Assembly (NCBI GenBank): GCA_013396655.1
Contig: WBMV01003298.1
Coordinates: 1,954,695 to 2,018,694 of the forward strand
Direction of reading: 5' to 3'
Length of the DNA: 64,000 nt
Source of the DNA: Campylorhamphus procurvoides
Lineage: Eukaryota > Chordata > Aves > Passeriformes > Dendrocolaptidae
Shown piece after piece: positions 39,121-53,045 of the stretch. The stretch's first letter is position 1, and the number at the start of each line of letters is the position of its first letter. The notes under the pieces are model-generated. The model was not told where the DNA came from. It saw only the letters and a program-made list of their open reading frames with translations, and searched no databases. A program made the position numbers and the translations under genes.

Positions 39121-39180
39121 GAGCAGTTCAGTGGGAAGGAACCTACACCATCAGGTAGTCCCCCTGCCTGACCATTCCCC
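39121..39180 (-). mobile_element. Possible old CR1-type 3'-end relic
   Basis: The stretch TTCAGTGGGAAGGAACCTAC followed by CATCAGGTAGTCCCCCTGCC and TGACCATTCCCC resembles the reverse complement of a CR1 terminus: a GGGAAGGGACCTA start, an ATCATCTAGTCC-like block, then CTGCCTGACCAC. Only about 60 bp can be followed before similarity fades. It is much more diverged than the other CR1 copies, so the call is tentative. Confidence 0.4.
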
Positions 39181-40000
39181 TTTCATTCTCAGTCAGTAAG
39201 TACAATTTCTGCAGCTACTGTGCTCAAAAGGAGCCACAAGAGTTTTATTTTAAATATTCGACTTAATGGAAGGTAGATACATGACTGTTTAGGCTCTTTG
39301 GAATTGTCCTGCTGTACGTGGTTGCTGCTCCCAAAGTTACAAGAGGAAAATTCCTCATAGACTGAGCACTGTACAAATGACCAGCCTGGGCCACTCTGAT
39401 GAGTTTGTAATCTAAGCAGGAAGTGAAGGGGAGATATGTTTATTACTCAATTAAAATAAATGGAAAAGCAATATTTAAGAGCTGTCCTAACTTCAAGGAC
39501 TATTTTGTGAATGCAATACATGGTTTAACCAGTGTTGAAAGATAACATTTGTTGTGGTGTGTTATTCCTATGTCAGTGGCCTCTGTATCTGTTTTTATCT
39601 ATGTTACAAATCTCTCTCAGAATGGTAGTATTGAATAAACAGAGATTACTTATTATTTGAATTTTTATTTTCTAAAAAGGAAAATAAAACCTCTAATTGA
39701 TTTCCTGCACAGAGTGCAGGAAAGCAAAGCCCTGCCAAAATAATCTCTTGTTAGGCATCACCTCCAATTCCAAGTATTAGGATGAAACCTTGCAGATGAG
39801 ACACTTGGAGGATTTGGTTGGTGTTGTTTTGGTAGGCTCTAGATTGTTTTAGACAGTGAAAAACAAGTCCCAGTCACGGTGTTTTGTAAACCAGACACCT
39901 TCCTTTTTCAAGGATGCTTTCGTGTAATTGCAGTGAACACTGGGCTAAGATTTCCCTCTTACAGCAGGCCTTGGCAGATAAATAAAAGCTGGTTCCAGGT
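39181..40000. other. AT-rich non-coding DNA, no gene recognised
   Basis: Nothing recognisable. Confidence 0.55.
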
Positions 40001-40465
40001 GAGAGCAGCACAGTGCAGTGCAGAGTTTCTCCCTTGCTTTTGCACCTAAGCTGTGTCGCACCCAGAGCTCAGCTGTGTGCTCCCTTCTCCTGGCTCACCC
40101 CCAGCACTGTCCTTTCCCCCCTGGGGGGAGCAGGGATGTATTTCCAGAGCTGGCTGAGGCACTGCCATGCAAGAGTGAAGCTGATGCTGGCGATCTGCAG
40201 GGCAGTGATTGTGCAGAGTGCTTTGTGTCATGCTGGGAGCAGGAGCTGCAGAGTTGCAGCACAGCATGGGGTGAGCCCTGGGCAGCTACAGGAAACAGGG
40301 CATTGCCACTGGGCACTGGGCCTGAAGGGAGGCTGGGCTCACCTGCATCTTCGTCCCTCTTCTCAGGCAGCTATAGTTGTTCATTTAAGTGGCACACAGC
40401 TCCATTTGAAAATCATCTAGTACAACTGGAGCTTTTTCATACAAAAAGGATTATTAAATCTTGAT
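40001..40465. other. GC-richer block with overlapping open frames, function unknown
   Basis: This 460-bp block is visibly richer in G and C than its neighbours and lacks in-frame stops in several frames. Two plus-strand frames of 135 and 148 codons (40013-40420 and 40018-40464) and two 73-codon minus-strand frames overlap across it. Both long frames begin at GTG, not ATG, and the translations have no known domain. Overlapping open frames on both strands are what low stop-codon density in GC-richer DNA gives. It could be an unrecognised old repeat, an RNA exon or simply a local composition shift. Confidence 0.45.
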
Positions 40466-42107
40466 AAATGTGCGACTTTGCAGGGCAGGTTGAGGGCAGG
40501 AGGTGTTTTCTTTAGCAGGAAGGAATTTGCAGTAGGATTAAAATGAATTTTTTATTTGTGTGAAGTCTTATTTGTGACTGCTCCTTTCTTACATGTATCG
40601 CTTGGGAGCGAGGCAACTGCCAGGGTGCATCAGAGCAGTCATTCGTCATTGGCAGCTCAGCCTGGCCAGCAGTGACCAACGTCAAACCCTTTGGAAAAGA
40701 GAGGGAAACAGGGGGAAACACTGAGCATGAGGAAAAGCGGTTTTTTTCTCCCTCCTGCTTTTGTTTTGGTTTTACCTGGATAAAATGGATTGAAGCAAAG
40801 CTCCAAAGCTCCATCTGTTTGTGATTTTTTGCATTTTAAGTTTTTCCCTTTAAAAATGCACCAAAACCTAAAGAAATTACTTAAATAAGAGGGCAGGGGG
40901 GAAAAGGGCATCCAGCTGCATAAAAAAGTGCATCTAATGCAGTGTAGGTAAATAAATACTTTTCTTGTTTACCACAATAAGAAAGCTACTATAAGAAAAG
41001 CATTACATATGCTGCATCTCCCTCCTGCCTTCCAGACTTCACCCTCTCCCAACTGGCTTTCCCCACAGCTGGTAAAGGTGGGTCTGTGCTTGAGTGCTCT
41101 TTAAAAATAAACTTCGATTCTGCTTCCCCTACATTTCCAAAGGGAGATATCTCCAGGAATGCCTGATAATTTGCCCAAATCCAGGGCAAATTTAGGGTCT
41201 GTATGTGACCATAAATACTAAAAACATCTTGTGATGCAGAGCCAACAGAGTCATTCAGTGCTCTATTATATATTAGAAGTTGATGATGACAAAACACTTA
41301 GCACTGCAGAAAAACATATTTCACATAGAGATTTTTTTATTCACTCCACTCTGAGCCTATATTATCATATTTACAAGAATTTTTATAATACCAAACAAAC
41401 TATTGATAGAAAATAATTAAGATGTCTACATTGAGCCTAAATGCCAAAACAGAAAGAAAGAACTTATTTTTCAAGGAAAAAAAAATTAATTTCATAAGAC
41501 CCCATTTGTGGATGTGGAAGACAGTAAAAATAAAGTGTTTAATAAATCCCTTTTCAAAAGGGGTTTTGTGACTATCATGGATATTGTTTCAAACTGAAGA
41601 GTGGTAGTAACTAGTAGTGAACACATTGGTTCTGGTGCTAACACGTATCCATTGTTGGATTAAGATGCAGAAATAGTTCAAATTGTTATGGTGAGAACTA
41701 AACAAGTCTCCCTCTTTTCAAATGAGGATCCTTAGAAATTGGGTTGTGAACTACTTCCACTCTGTATCTTGTCCATTACATCTTGAACAAGCTTTTTCTG
41801 TTAGGCACGGAAATGGAGCTTCAATACGAACCATCTTCAGTCAGCTGGAAAATTTTAAATAAAAGGCAATTATTTAAGGTGACACCCCTCCCTGGGTGGA
41901 GATTCCAGTTGTGGGTGGAATCCTCTTTCCATGTGTATTATGCCGACATTTTTCTTCTGCTTTGCAGTAAACAATCCGTGTATTTTATATGTTGGTAAAT
42001 ACCAGAGGGTTTTCTCTTGTAGACCATTGGAAATTGTCCTTAGTACTGTCAGGTTAGATGACCACGAAACACAGTGGATTTTAAATAGGCAATGAGTAAT
42101 GAAGAGG
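40466..42107. other. AT-rich non-coding DNA, no gene recognised
   Basis: Open frames up to 102 codons without recognisable domains. A 137-codon minus-strand frame (41870-42283) extends beyond this block across the ATTG repeat and is not credible as a gene. Confidence 0.55.
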
Positions 42108-42133
42108 TTGATTGATTGATGATTGATTGATTG
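42108..42133. repeat. (TTGA)n tetranucleotide microsatellite
   Basis: Six to seven TTGA units with one base missing in the middle. Confidence 0.9.
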
Positions 42134-45100
42134 GAAAGTTTGCAGGGTAAACAAGCAGAGATGATGGAAAGAGAGATCACATATGCAAATAACTGGCAAA
42201 GAAAAAGAAGGGAATATAACAGGGCTAAACCACCATAATACAGAGAAATTCAGTACTGGTAATGACTTGTATTCCTGCAGCATCTTTCATCCTGAATCGT
42301 CTTCAGACACCACAGAGATCTCATCATTCATCCCTCCAACGCAGTCACCTTTCAGGTGAAGGTGAGAAAAACAGATTAGAAATATATGGAGAAGAAAGAT
42401 TGCTAAAATCTAGGGAAGGAGAGGCAGAATAGGCAAACCTATTTTTCAAGAATATTTTGCAAGGCATCCAGCTCATAAACAAGTCATAGTCCTGCAATGG
42501 AGGCATGTATATTACATCATAATTTATATTGTGTCTGGGACCTCATCTAGGGAAAAACAGTTGGTTGTCTCACCTACAATGAAACTTGAAGACATAACCC
42601 ACTCTGTGATATTTTTGGGGCTGGTCTTGCCACATGCAGGCGTCATCTCCTGAGCATGTCCTAGTTCCCCAGGGAATGGCTGTGAGGGAACTGAGATCTC
42701 CACTCAGTCTCTGGTTTGGCCTGGGGATATAATGCATCCCAGAGGAAAGCCACAGGTCACTTCAGACAAAAATATCATTGCAGTTGTAGCCAAGAACTTG
42801 AAACATTTTGTTTCTCTTTTTTAAAACAAGAAAAAATATTAAGGCAACATCAATTTCTGCCTATTGTTTCCAAGAAATATGACAGATTTGTGAGTTGGAA
42901 GGGTGAGAGTTATTTCTTCACATTGCAGGTGCAGGGTCTTTCATCTCCAGTGTGTTCACAGGCTGAAATAATTTCACATGTCCTGGGATACTCCATGACA
43001 GAGCTGCAGGTATAGGCAGTCTTGCTTGGAAACAGAAGTGTAATCATATAATTGTGTGTTCATTCATGCCCACAATTCCCAAACACAGGCAGGAGAACTC
43101 TCTTTTCCCCTTCTCATTACATATTTCACATTCTTAAAGAGCAGACTTCCATTTTGCCATGCAGCCAAAGCCACCTCAGCCTGTAACAGGGAGCCTGTTA
43201 CAGCTCAGGCAGCAGCACCTCGGGGTGACACTGAATCCAGTAATTTCATGAAGAGCACTGGCAGTTCATGTGTGTAGTGTTGCTTGGACCTCTGCTCTGC
43301 CACGTGGTGGCACAAGAAGGGACAAACATTTGCTCTCCAGCTACACTGGTTTCTGTATTCACCCTGTGCAGTGTGCTGGGTGTGCTGGGCTGCTGGTCCC
43401 CTTTCTCTGCAAGTTGCTGCGCTGCCGTGTCTGGGCACTGACTGATTACACCTGTCACACTTCATTTTCAGACAGGTTCATATTAACCTTCCTTTCTGCA
43501 CAGTGTAGAAAGTCCCCTTTCCCAGTGCCTCCGCCTGAACTTCTGAGAGCACACCTTATGTTTCCCCTTCAAAAAGAGGCACAAGGATGGATGCTGCTTA
43601 ACAAAGGGATGCTGGAGGACTTGAATCTTCTCCATGCCTCCTAAAGCTGTTTTTACAACATCGAGATATTCGGTTGTGTAATTCAATTTTAAGTAGCAGA
43701 AGCTGGATAGTTCTTATATATCCCAGTCAACTGGTGCATGAAATAAAGATGCATGCACAGCCCAGGAGATAGATGCACACCCTTTGCTCATGAGAAAAGC
43801 AAATAGTTGATACCTATGGAATCTTTTAAAAACCCCCACTCTGTCTTTCAAGTGTCCTTCCATTCAGTTAATTGACATTAAAATGTTCCCTTCTTGTGGC
43901 TTCTGTTTGTATAACTTCATACTTGACTTCACAGTAGGTCTGCTCCAATTTTTTTGGTTGAGGAGAAGAGAAACACTTTCTATTTTCACTTTGTCTTCTG
44001 CTTCTGAGATTTATCCCCACTGTCTCTGTACTGTTATTTTGATAATTGATACTTTACCTCATCTGAGCTGACATTCTCTCTGTTTGCTTTGTACCCACTT
44101 TACTGATATTATTTTGTCACCTATGTGTTTAAGTGCTTAACTAATAATTTCTGTGATAAATTGAGCTATAACATAAAATTATTTTCATTGTGAATAACTC
44201 AAAATGTACAATCCAAAATGGTAGGTTTAAGGCATCTGTTACACAATTTTGTTGTTTTCTGGTGAAGAATTAACTCTGGATTTCAGTTTTAAAAATTTTT
44301 ATAGCTCTTGAAAATGTCTATACAATGTGATGATGTGCCACTAGCAAGGATTCAAGAATTATTAAGAGCAATTCTGCTTAAATGTTTGCAGTCTGTGTAT
44401 GTGCTAGGATGCCTTTTCTGGATTCTGAAGGGATTCTGGTATAACCTGTAGTTACTGCAACCACTAGATACAATTCAGCAACACCCATAAAGATTAGCCT
44501 GGCTGAACATTGTATTTGGGCAAAAGTAACACCCCTGAAGTGTCTGCTGAAGGAAGGAGGGCCCTAGGTGGGAGTTGCAATAAAGGAAATCCATAAGACC
44601 AAACTGAAACAGTTACCCCTTGCTTGGGCTGGTCTTGTGATGCTTCTGTACATTATTGGTACATTTCAGAGAGAGAGAGTTTAGAAGACAATGGTTTTGT
44701 AATGGTTAACTGCTGGATCACAGGTGACAATCAGCATCAAGTTGCCAGCTTTGTCAATGGGCATGATTTATTGAAGGCAAGTGGTCAGCCTTTATCAGGG
44801 TGGATGGGAGGAGCAAGTGAATGTGGTGACACCAGCAATAGTGAAGTGTCAGAAAGAGGGATTTTTTTTTTCTGGTATATTACAGAATATCAGAGACATC
44901 ATGTCGTCTTTAAATGGTTTAAAAAATATAGTTTTCTAAAAAGAGAATGAGTGGGGAAAGAGGCTTTTGTGATGTTCTAGTCCTCAGTGTACTGCTCAGT
45001 GAGTGTGAGTTGAGAAGACTGATAATCTGGCTTCACAGAAAGCATGTTGTGAACAACATACCAATCTGCACCATGCTCAAGAATCAACAAATTATCCTGG

Positions 45101-47209
45101 GTGAAGAATTCAAATTGAGTGTGAAAAGTACAGTGGTTTGTTTTGCTCCCTGAAAATTAGGCTGATTTGTTACAATATTTCTAGAAAGATGCAAAGCCAT
45201 TTCCACCACGGACTTCCATCCTCATACTATCAAGTAGCCACCACTATCAAATGTACATTCTGGCCTATCTTATGTAACCCATTATGGTGTTCTTCCCTTG
45301 TACAGCTGCCACAATGCATTCATCACAAGTCTGACATGGAAAGCTGGAATGTTTGCCTGTGGTTATCTGCACATGTACTGTTTTGGGCATCCATGTAGAG
45401 TGGAAAGAAAAGTAATCAGGTTTGAAGCTGCACTACATTTTAGCATAGTTTTAATCAAATCAGGATCAAAGTAGTTAATTGATTTATTAATGACAATCAT
45501 TAACCAGCAGTCAATGAAATATGTATTCCAGATCACTGTCAGCAATACAGCATAACAAACCATAATGCTAGATGTTTACAGAATGTTCAAAAATGCAGAT
45601 TTCTCTACACCCTTCTGTGACTAATCCGAAGAATTTACCAAGTGCCAGTGCTGCTGTTTTCAGACCAGGTTTAATGCAGCTCTCTTGCTTTGTCCCTTTC
45701 CCCATTGGTACATATTTTCCTGTGAATTTGCTCCCCATGTACTGTCAGAGGAGGTGACACCAGCCCTGGGATTAGATTCAGTTCTGCCTTCTGGTTCCAG
45801 AATAGAAAAGGTGCCTTGAGCAGAGCTAAACAGCCAGCCTGGAGGTGGTATTATTTTTCTTTAGCTCTTTGTTTATCAGGAGCCTTTTTCCCCCTAAACC
45901 ACACCTTTACTGCCTTCTCTCTAATTTATTCTATGTCAGAGACTAAGTACTAGATATTTTTTCTCCCTTTGTGATGTGAGCCTTAAAAATTATAGATGAT
46001 TCTATTTCCTGGATAGATGCTATTGGAGAGTAACCAAGCTCAAACTCATCACTAGTCTGTAAATGTTCTCAGGATATGGATGGGAATTACTCCTTGTTGA
46101 TGACCGATAAAATTCCTCAAAAGTTGGAACTGGAGAGTTATATGCTTTTCTTGTACCATTTTCTAATTTACCTTGGCCAGGAATACTCTATTTCTGGACT
46201 TAAGGTCAAATAGCAACACATCTAAAAGCTTTTATGTCGAAAGACAGGCTTTTAACTCTTTCCTTGTTTACAAAAGCAATTTAATTTAACCAAGTTCCCA
46301 ATGTTATCAAACTATTAAAATTTCTCCAAATATGTGTATTGCTTATTATGTAGAAAAGGAATAGTCTTGTTTGTGTTCTATTTAATGATCAATTATTCTT
46401 GCAATATTTATTTCTTATCCATCATCTCTGTGGAGTTTCCTGTGTTTATAATAAGCTCTGGTCTATTATTTTCTATTTTATAACACAGGGAATTTGGAGA
46501 TTTTCTTTTTCTGCATTAGATATCATACAGTTTTTGATATCACAGGAAACAGGAATTTTCAAAAACAAGCACACAAGCCCATTTGATGATTTCAGGTATC
46601 ATACTTGAGCATGCACTAAATAGCTGATCTCCCAGGAATACTGAACAGTTAACCTGTAAGAATTAAATGCTTTTACACTGACTGTTGTATGCAATCTTTT
46701 GGTTTGTGTGTTTTCCCCTCTACTTCATGTGTTTCACATTGAGAAATTAGGAAATTAAACACTGGAGAATTTTGTTTCAGTCTTTCTCGCACATTTTTTT
46801 TTTATATTTAATTTTTTTCTTATCAGCAAAATCAAATACTGCCCATATTCAATTTTTGAACTTGGAAATTAAAATGAAATGAAAACCCCAAATGAAACAG
46901 AAATCAAACAGAATTCTTTCTCAAGTGAGATGTCATTATTTATTCTTATATTTGTCAAGGTTTTCACTCTCTAAGCTGCAACTTTGAAATGTTGACAAGG
47001 CAAAGGTAAATACTTTTTCCATTATTCCTAAAAAAGACAGGCATTTAATGCATCCAGATTTTCAATATTTTGTACAAGCAATTAGGAATGCAAATATGCA
47101 TGTGCAGTTGTGGGTAATTCATAGCTGCAGTTAACAAAACTATGGACAAGATACAAATGATGCTCACTTACCACCTGTGCCCAAAACTACCCAAAATCTG
47201 TGCAGCACC
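42134..47209. other. Non-coding DNA, no gene recognised
   Basis: A slightly GC-richer part at 43150-43640 carries a 124-codon open frame (43270-43644 on +) and overlapping frames on -. None resembles a known protein. A 108-codon frame at 44624-44950 also lacks a domain. No RNA gene or transposon recognised. Confidence 0.55.
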
Positions 47210-47222
47210 TTTTTTTTTTTTT
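47210..47222. repeat. T13 homopolymer
   Basis: Thirteen consecutive T. It interrupts the 145-codon open frame at 47142-47579, which reads it as phenylalanines; that argues against the frame being a gene. Confidence 0.85.
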
Positions 47223-50200
47223 AATTGGCAAATACAAGTTTCCCTCCATGTTGCAGACAGAGACATAATATGTCAGTGCCCACTGCTGCTGTCTCTCTCT
47301 TCATTAGGTGGACTCCAGATTGTAAGGAAACTTTTGCAGAAGAATGTGTTTGCAATCCTGCTCCAATATTCTATTTGCACCATCATGCTTGTGGTAAAGT
47401 TTCCAACAAGAAGAACTTTTCAGCATAAAAATCAGATAAGCTTTTTCTGTGCTGTGTTTACATGTAGAGCTTTTTACTGCTTTGGTAGTCAGAGAGCCAT
47501 GTACAGGTCTAAAATCCCCTGGACAGCACATTCAGAGGAGGTTAGACATAAAAAGAGAGAAAACCCCCTACAGCTGTAGTTTCAAGAATTCTTGTCCCTT
47601 TTTGTTGGCTTCGATCAGCAGGACAGACTAAAGACCAAGATGAAAAAATTCATGTGCTCTGTGGTGACAGTGAGAGGCAGGAAAGTAAAGAGACATTTTA
47701 TGTCCTCCCTTAGCTGCTGTTCAGGGCTGGAAGCACCTGGAATCTGTAGATAGTTCTCCTGCACCATTGTGTTTTGAGATAAAGCAGGGTGTGATAATCC
47801 ATAAAACTAAAGCAAAAAAATTACTGTTTCAAATCAAAATGTATTACAGGAGCTACATAAAGAACAGGAAGATGAAAATTATAAACAAAAAGAAAAGTTG
47901 GTATGTACATTTGGGGATGAATTAGGTTTGTGAGATAGTGCAGGAAAGTGCCAGTAGAACATAATGAGAGTGACATCCCCTGCAGTGAGGGGGAGCAGCT
48001 CTGTGGGGAGGGAGCCTGCAGGTGGAATATTCTAATTGCTAGAAATCACTCACTGCTGTCTGGTGAAGGCAGACTCATTGTTGGCCAGTTATTGCTGACC
48101 TGACTGACCCTGGAACACAGGAAAGCTGGGGAAACACTGCTCTGCTGGGACTGTGTATGTGTCGTTAGGTCTTTGGGAGTGATGCTGCAAAGGGTCTGGG
48201 TTGTGACCTGGTCCTGAAGAATGTGGTCAGAACTGAGGAAAGCTCTAAACCAACAGAGCTGCTACTTGTCCCAAAGAGAGCATTTGAAAAATACAGGACT
48301 GACTCCTGGGCTTATTTCTATTTGTTTAAAGTTCTCCAGTGATGTAAGTCACAGTTATTATAAAAGGAAATGCTTTTCCCAAATCACAAAATCTGTGTCT
48401 GACTTTTTGTCCCAGCGCAGTGGTGCACATGGAAGAAGTTACTGTCTGTTACCTCTGGAATTAAAAATGCAGGCAGAAGACAGGTCCTAAACACACCAAC
48501 TATTAAAGTAAGACCTTAAAAGAAAAGAATAAAAGATATTAATGGTCCCTTTTCCCGAATAGAAAAGACTTTCTGTAAAGTGCCTGATTTTTCCTTTCAT
48601 TGCCGTAGCTGTTTATCAGTGTCTGACAGCACCATTTTCATTATCAGGTTCCAGCAGACGGTAGTGTTGGCTCATCACCATGTCTCTTGGGTATTTCTTA
48701 GCCATGTGATCAAACAAGGCATATTTCCCAACTTAGCTCCTTTAATATTGCAGAAAGTATCATTCTTTGGAGTCATATTCCAGGTTGCAAGTTGATGAGA
48801 AAAAGGATTCAGCAGATGCAAAGCAGCACAGGTACCTTGACTTTGCCTTCAAGGATAAGACCTTGCCTTGGAACCAATAAAAAATTAGGCAGCGCTATCC
48901 CTGTGGCTGTCACTCTTCTGTGTGCAGTTTCCAAACAGAGTATCCCTTAGCTGAGGGGAAATTCTGTAAGGGAAAGTTTAGAGAAAAACCCTGAGACTTA
49001 GCTCAGTATATACAAAGATCCTAATGAAAATCTACCTCAAGGTTATTTTCCTCATTATAAATTCTCTTCCCATTGCATTTGCTTTCCAAGGCTTTATATA
49101 GACTTAATTGTTGTCCTGGTTCAGGAAAGTACATACACATTCAAAGCACCAGAGTAGCTCCATACAGAAGAGAATTGTCACAAAGCCGTTGAGCTATTTT
49201 AGCTTTGTATCCACATGCACTCCGATTTACAACCCAAATGGGATCAGGAAGTGCAAATGAAGGAAAAACTTGGCTGTCAAACTAAGTATTATACAAGAGC
49301 TTTCAGTCCATCAATCCAAGTTGTTGAAAGGGTTCCACCTCTCATTTTGGCAAAGTTTGTATGCTGATTCCAGTGTCTTCTTATCTATGCTGAGAAACTT
49401 TGTAGTCCAAGCCATGCTAGATGTAGAAACATGAGTTAAAGCAATTTGCTCTTTTGTAGTGACTTATTCTAATTAACCAGAACAGAGTTCCTTGTGCTTT
49501 TCATAAAAAGAAACTCGTAAGAGTAATGCCAAACAAAATAAGCAGAACTTTACAATGACAAACCTCCTTATGGAGTTTTCATTCTGTGCATAGTACATGT
49601 AGTACAAGACCACTAAGTAATAGTTGCCTCACATAGTAGACATTCAAAAGTGTAGCTTCAAAGATAGGGAGGGGAAAAAGGAAGGCAAGAAGAGATCTAG
49701 TTCTTTCTACTGGGATCAGATGTAATTTGTCCTAAAAGATCTTCCCATCAATCATATTCTATTCATGTTTTGCAGTGAAGAAGTGCATAATGTGTTTGTG
49801 GCTTGCAGTTCTTTGTTGTGTAAGAGGTAATTACTTCCTTGCATTTTGTTGTTGGGGATGACTTGAACATTATTAGAGGAACAAGAAAATCTATCAGGAT
49901 TGCTCTTTGGCTTTAATTAAAAACTAGCACCCGGAATATTACATGTCTCTCACTTCATAAGAGAAGTGTCACATGGTGCAAATTATTACAAAATTTTCTT
50001 GCACTTTGTACTACCAATTACTGTTTGAGCATGTTCTTTAGCAAGCTGTTCTAGAAAGGAAAAAAGATTGAAACAATTCTTCTCAGAAACTTGCCTGTAT
50101 TACCCTGCAACCCACCAAACAAATGTTGAGGCTGCTTATCTATTTAGATTATTGTTGTCTGAATTTTGTTCAGACAGAAATGAATAAAAGCTACAGGAAT

Positions 50201-53045
50201 ACAATTAATTTGTTGGACTACCTCTGTGGTGACTCCAAAGGAGTCACAGGTCAATACATATAGCCCTCAATGGTAGCTTTAAATTAGCTGGAAGATCCAA
50301 AGTCAAAAATAGGTTGCAGTGGCTGTTTTGAGGAGCACTGTGTATTTTGCTTGTCTGAACGACCCCAGGGAATATGCTGTTCGCACCAGAAGCTCCTTCC
50401 ACAGATGTCTCTGTGAATGACTTAGTTACTCCTCGGTTACACCAGAACATTCTATGACTCAGGAATTCTAAGCTGAAGACATAGTAAAACAGTGGTGGTG
50501 TAGCTGAACAGATGAATAACTGGATGATGGGATAAATTTGGGTCAGCAGCTCTTTTCCCCTCTTGTTGTTGTGTTCAGATCTTTGTGTAGGTCTCATACA
50601 CAGACATGGTTTTCTGCTCACTCCCTTGGAGACATACAGGATGTGCTTGCTGTGGTCGTGTATAGTTCTTGTTCAAGAGAAGGAAGGTCTGTATTCTTAT
50701 CCCCTTTTGATGTCCTGTTGTCAGCCTCTGTCCATCAAGTTCCCAGTCTGCAAAATAAAAATTGTTTTATTGAGCCTCAATCTTGACACGTAGCCAAAAT
50801 TTTCCTCAATAGCCCTGAAAGTCTGGCTAGGTTTCTGTCTGTTATCTCCATGCTGAATTTTTGCTCAGTAGTAGAAAATAAGCCTCAGAGATATGAAGGA
50901 GGTTTTTTCACATTTTTTTCTGTATGTATCAGGATCTTATTCAAACAGAACCAGTACATGTACACACCAATCTCATTAGCTCTGACAAGTATTATAAATT
51001 GTAAATTACAGAAGGCACATCTTCAAAATGTTAACTTTTTGTTGCTAAAAGAAATCTCAACAAATCCTGCATTGTGTGGGAAACTGAATCTAAACCAAAG
51101 GAAATACTTGCTCATGCCCTTGGGAATCAATACTACCAGATTTTATGCAGCTCCGATTAAAATATAGCACACAATGGATGCTCAGGCTCAAAGAACTCAC
51201 AGTACTGCTGTAGGACAGTATTCATCCTTCACTCCTGGCTTATTCATGAATAATGGATACTTTATTGTTTGTTTGTTTGGGTTTTTTAAATAAACATTTT
51301 GTGTTTGCTCCGCAATGTTCTGCTGTTGGTTCAGGTTGTGAGAAGTTGCCCATACTACACGAAGTTAAACAATAGTTCAAATTGCCAAGGTCTTTTGGCA
51401 TCTGCAGGCATGAATGAGAAAGCTAATGAGGGGAGAGCTTCTGAGGTATTACAGTTGCCAGGGTTAGCAGCAATTCTTGTATCATGTGAGTGGACTCAGC
51501 AGTCTCCCATCTAGAATCCAAAATGTAGGTGCAGAGGTGATATTTCCCTCTAAAGCAGGGAAGAAAATAGTGGCAGCTATCTTCTGTCCATCTCTTGTTA
51601 AGCTTACATGTACACTTTTCCCCTGCATGCCATAAAGCCTGAAGAAGCATATTAAAATGGATCTTAGAAATAAGTTTTGTCTCCTTTTCTCATTGAACTG
51701 TCTATAAAAATGTTAGTGAAGCTGTGTGTGTGGTTATTAAATCACTTATATATCAGTCTAGACTAGGAATTTGGGATAATAAAGCAAGATTACTTTTTCA
51801 GAAACTCGTTAAACTTTACTGAGTTGTATTATACATGCAGTAATTCTAAGTCTTCCCCTGCAGAAGTATCACTGAGCAGTTTGTTCCTCTGTGGTTTAAC
51901 AGTTTCTTTACTTTGCTGAATCTGGTTTTGCAGCTGAGAAAGGGGGATACATGTGATGCCTCTCCAAGGTTCAGGAAACCTGGAGCTGGCAGAAGAGATG
52001 ACTCCAGAGTGAGATGGATGCATGACTGGATAATGAAATGGAGCCAGAATGTGCAGCAATACCAGAAGAGAAGAAAAATTGGGAGCCCTAAATTTAGAGC
52101 TGCTTTGTGAGTGCAGAACGCCTCAAAGTTTGACCCTACAACCCTTTGGGTGATAATTCTGCAAACAAGGGTTTATCACAACACTTTTTTAACCTAGATT
52201 TTGAATTTTGAAGCCTTTGTGGCAGGGCCTGCCTTTCATAGAGTTCCACTGGTAGTGAAAATGTTGAGATGCCTCTTAATTAGATGTAATGACTAACAAT
52301 CATACACACAAAGCAAATATATCTTTAAAATGTCCAAATTTCTCTTCCCTTCAGCAAAGGGGAAGCATTCTCTTCTGTGTTTTTTTATCTTTTGGGCTTT
52401 TTCTATTCTTATGGTTTATTGGCAGGTGAAATACTAAATTTTTTTTGCCAGGTAAGTTTTACATTTCTATAAATAAGGACATTATAGCTTCACCAAAAGA
52501 TTTTCTTTCTATTACTATTTTGTTCACATTAGTATATTGTAAGCATCTTTTCATATTTTTTTTTCCTGCAGAGGAAAACCAAATCAAATCTACATGTAGT
52601 AACTCAGAACAAATTGACTGGAAAATATCAGTTGCTGCTGTAGTTAAAAGTAATATATGTTGTTATAGCAGTAAAAGGTAAAAAATCTGCAGAATAACTG
52701 AAAATGTGTCTCATAAAGAGCTGCATGGAGTTACTCTTGCAAATGTCATTCAAAAAATGAGCCTGTACCCTTTCTTCAAATATACACCTGATTTTCAAAA
52801 CTCATTGTTGTTATAACGGGAGCAAATGACTAATGCCATGACATACGTATTAAAAAGTGACTTGTTTTCAGAAGAAGTTGGAAATTAATTTTGTAGGACA
52901 TTATTATTGGGTTTGGTCTGATGCAAACAGGGTTATTGTAACTTTATGTGTCTGTTATATGGAGCAGAATTTAACTCTATGAGAAACAAACATCTTGTGT
53001 TCTAATTGAAAGGAACAAATGTATACAAGAGACATTCATTTCTTT
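47223..53045. other. AT-rich non-coding DNA, no gene recognised
   Basis: The ATG-started 145-codon frame at 47142-47579 extends into this block and shows no known domain. A small possible exon at 52572-52677 is discussed as a weak lead. Segment 49855-50010 has several ATTA-type motifs. Nothing else is identifiable. Confidence 0.55.

Noticed and set aside
40013..40464. 135- and 148-codon plus-strand open frames
   Set aside because: Both start at GTG, overlap in different phases, face open frames on the other strand, and have no recognisable domain.
41870..42283. 137-codon minus-strand frame
   Set aside because: It crosses the TTGA microsatellite, which encodes an artificial Ile/Asn/Ser/Gln-type repeat, and shows no domain.
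47142..47579. ATG-started 145-codon frame
   Set aside because: It reads through a T13 homopolymer, has no domain, and overlaps alternative frames on both strands.
48869..48894. Similarity to 23519-23543 (shared TTGGAACCAATAAAA)
   Set aside because: Similarity does not extend into the flanks, so it does not support a shared repeat.
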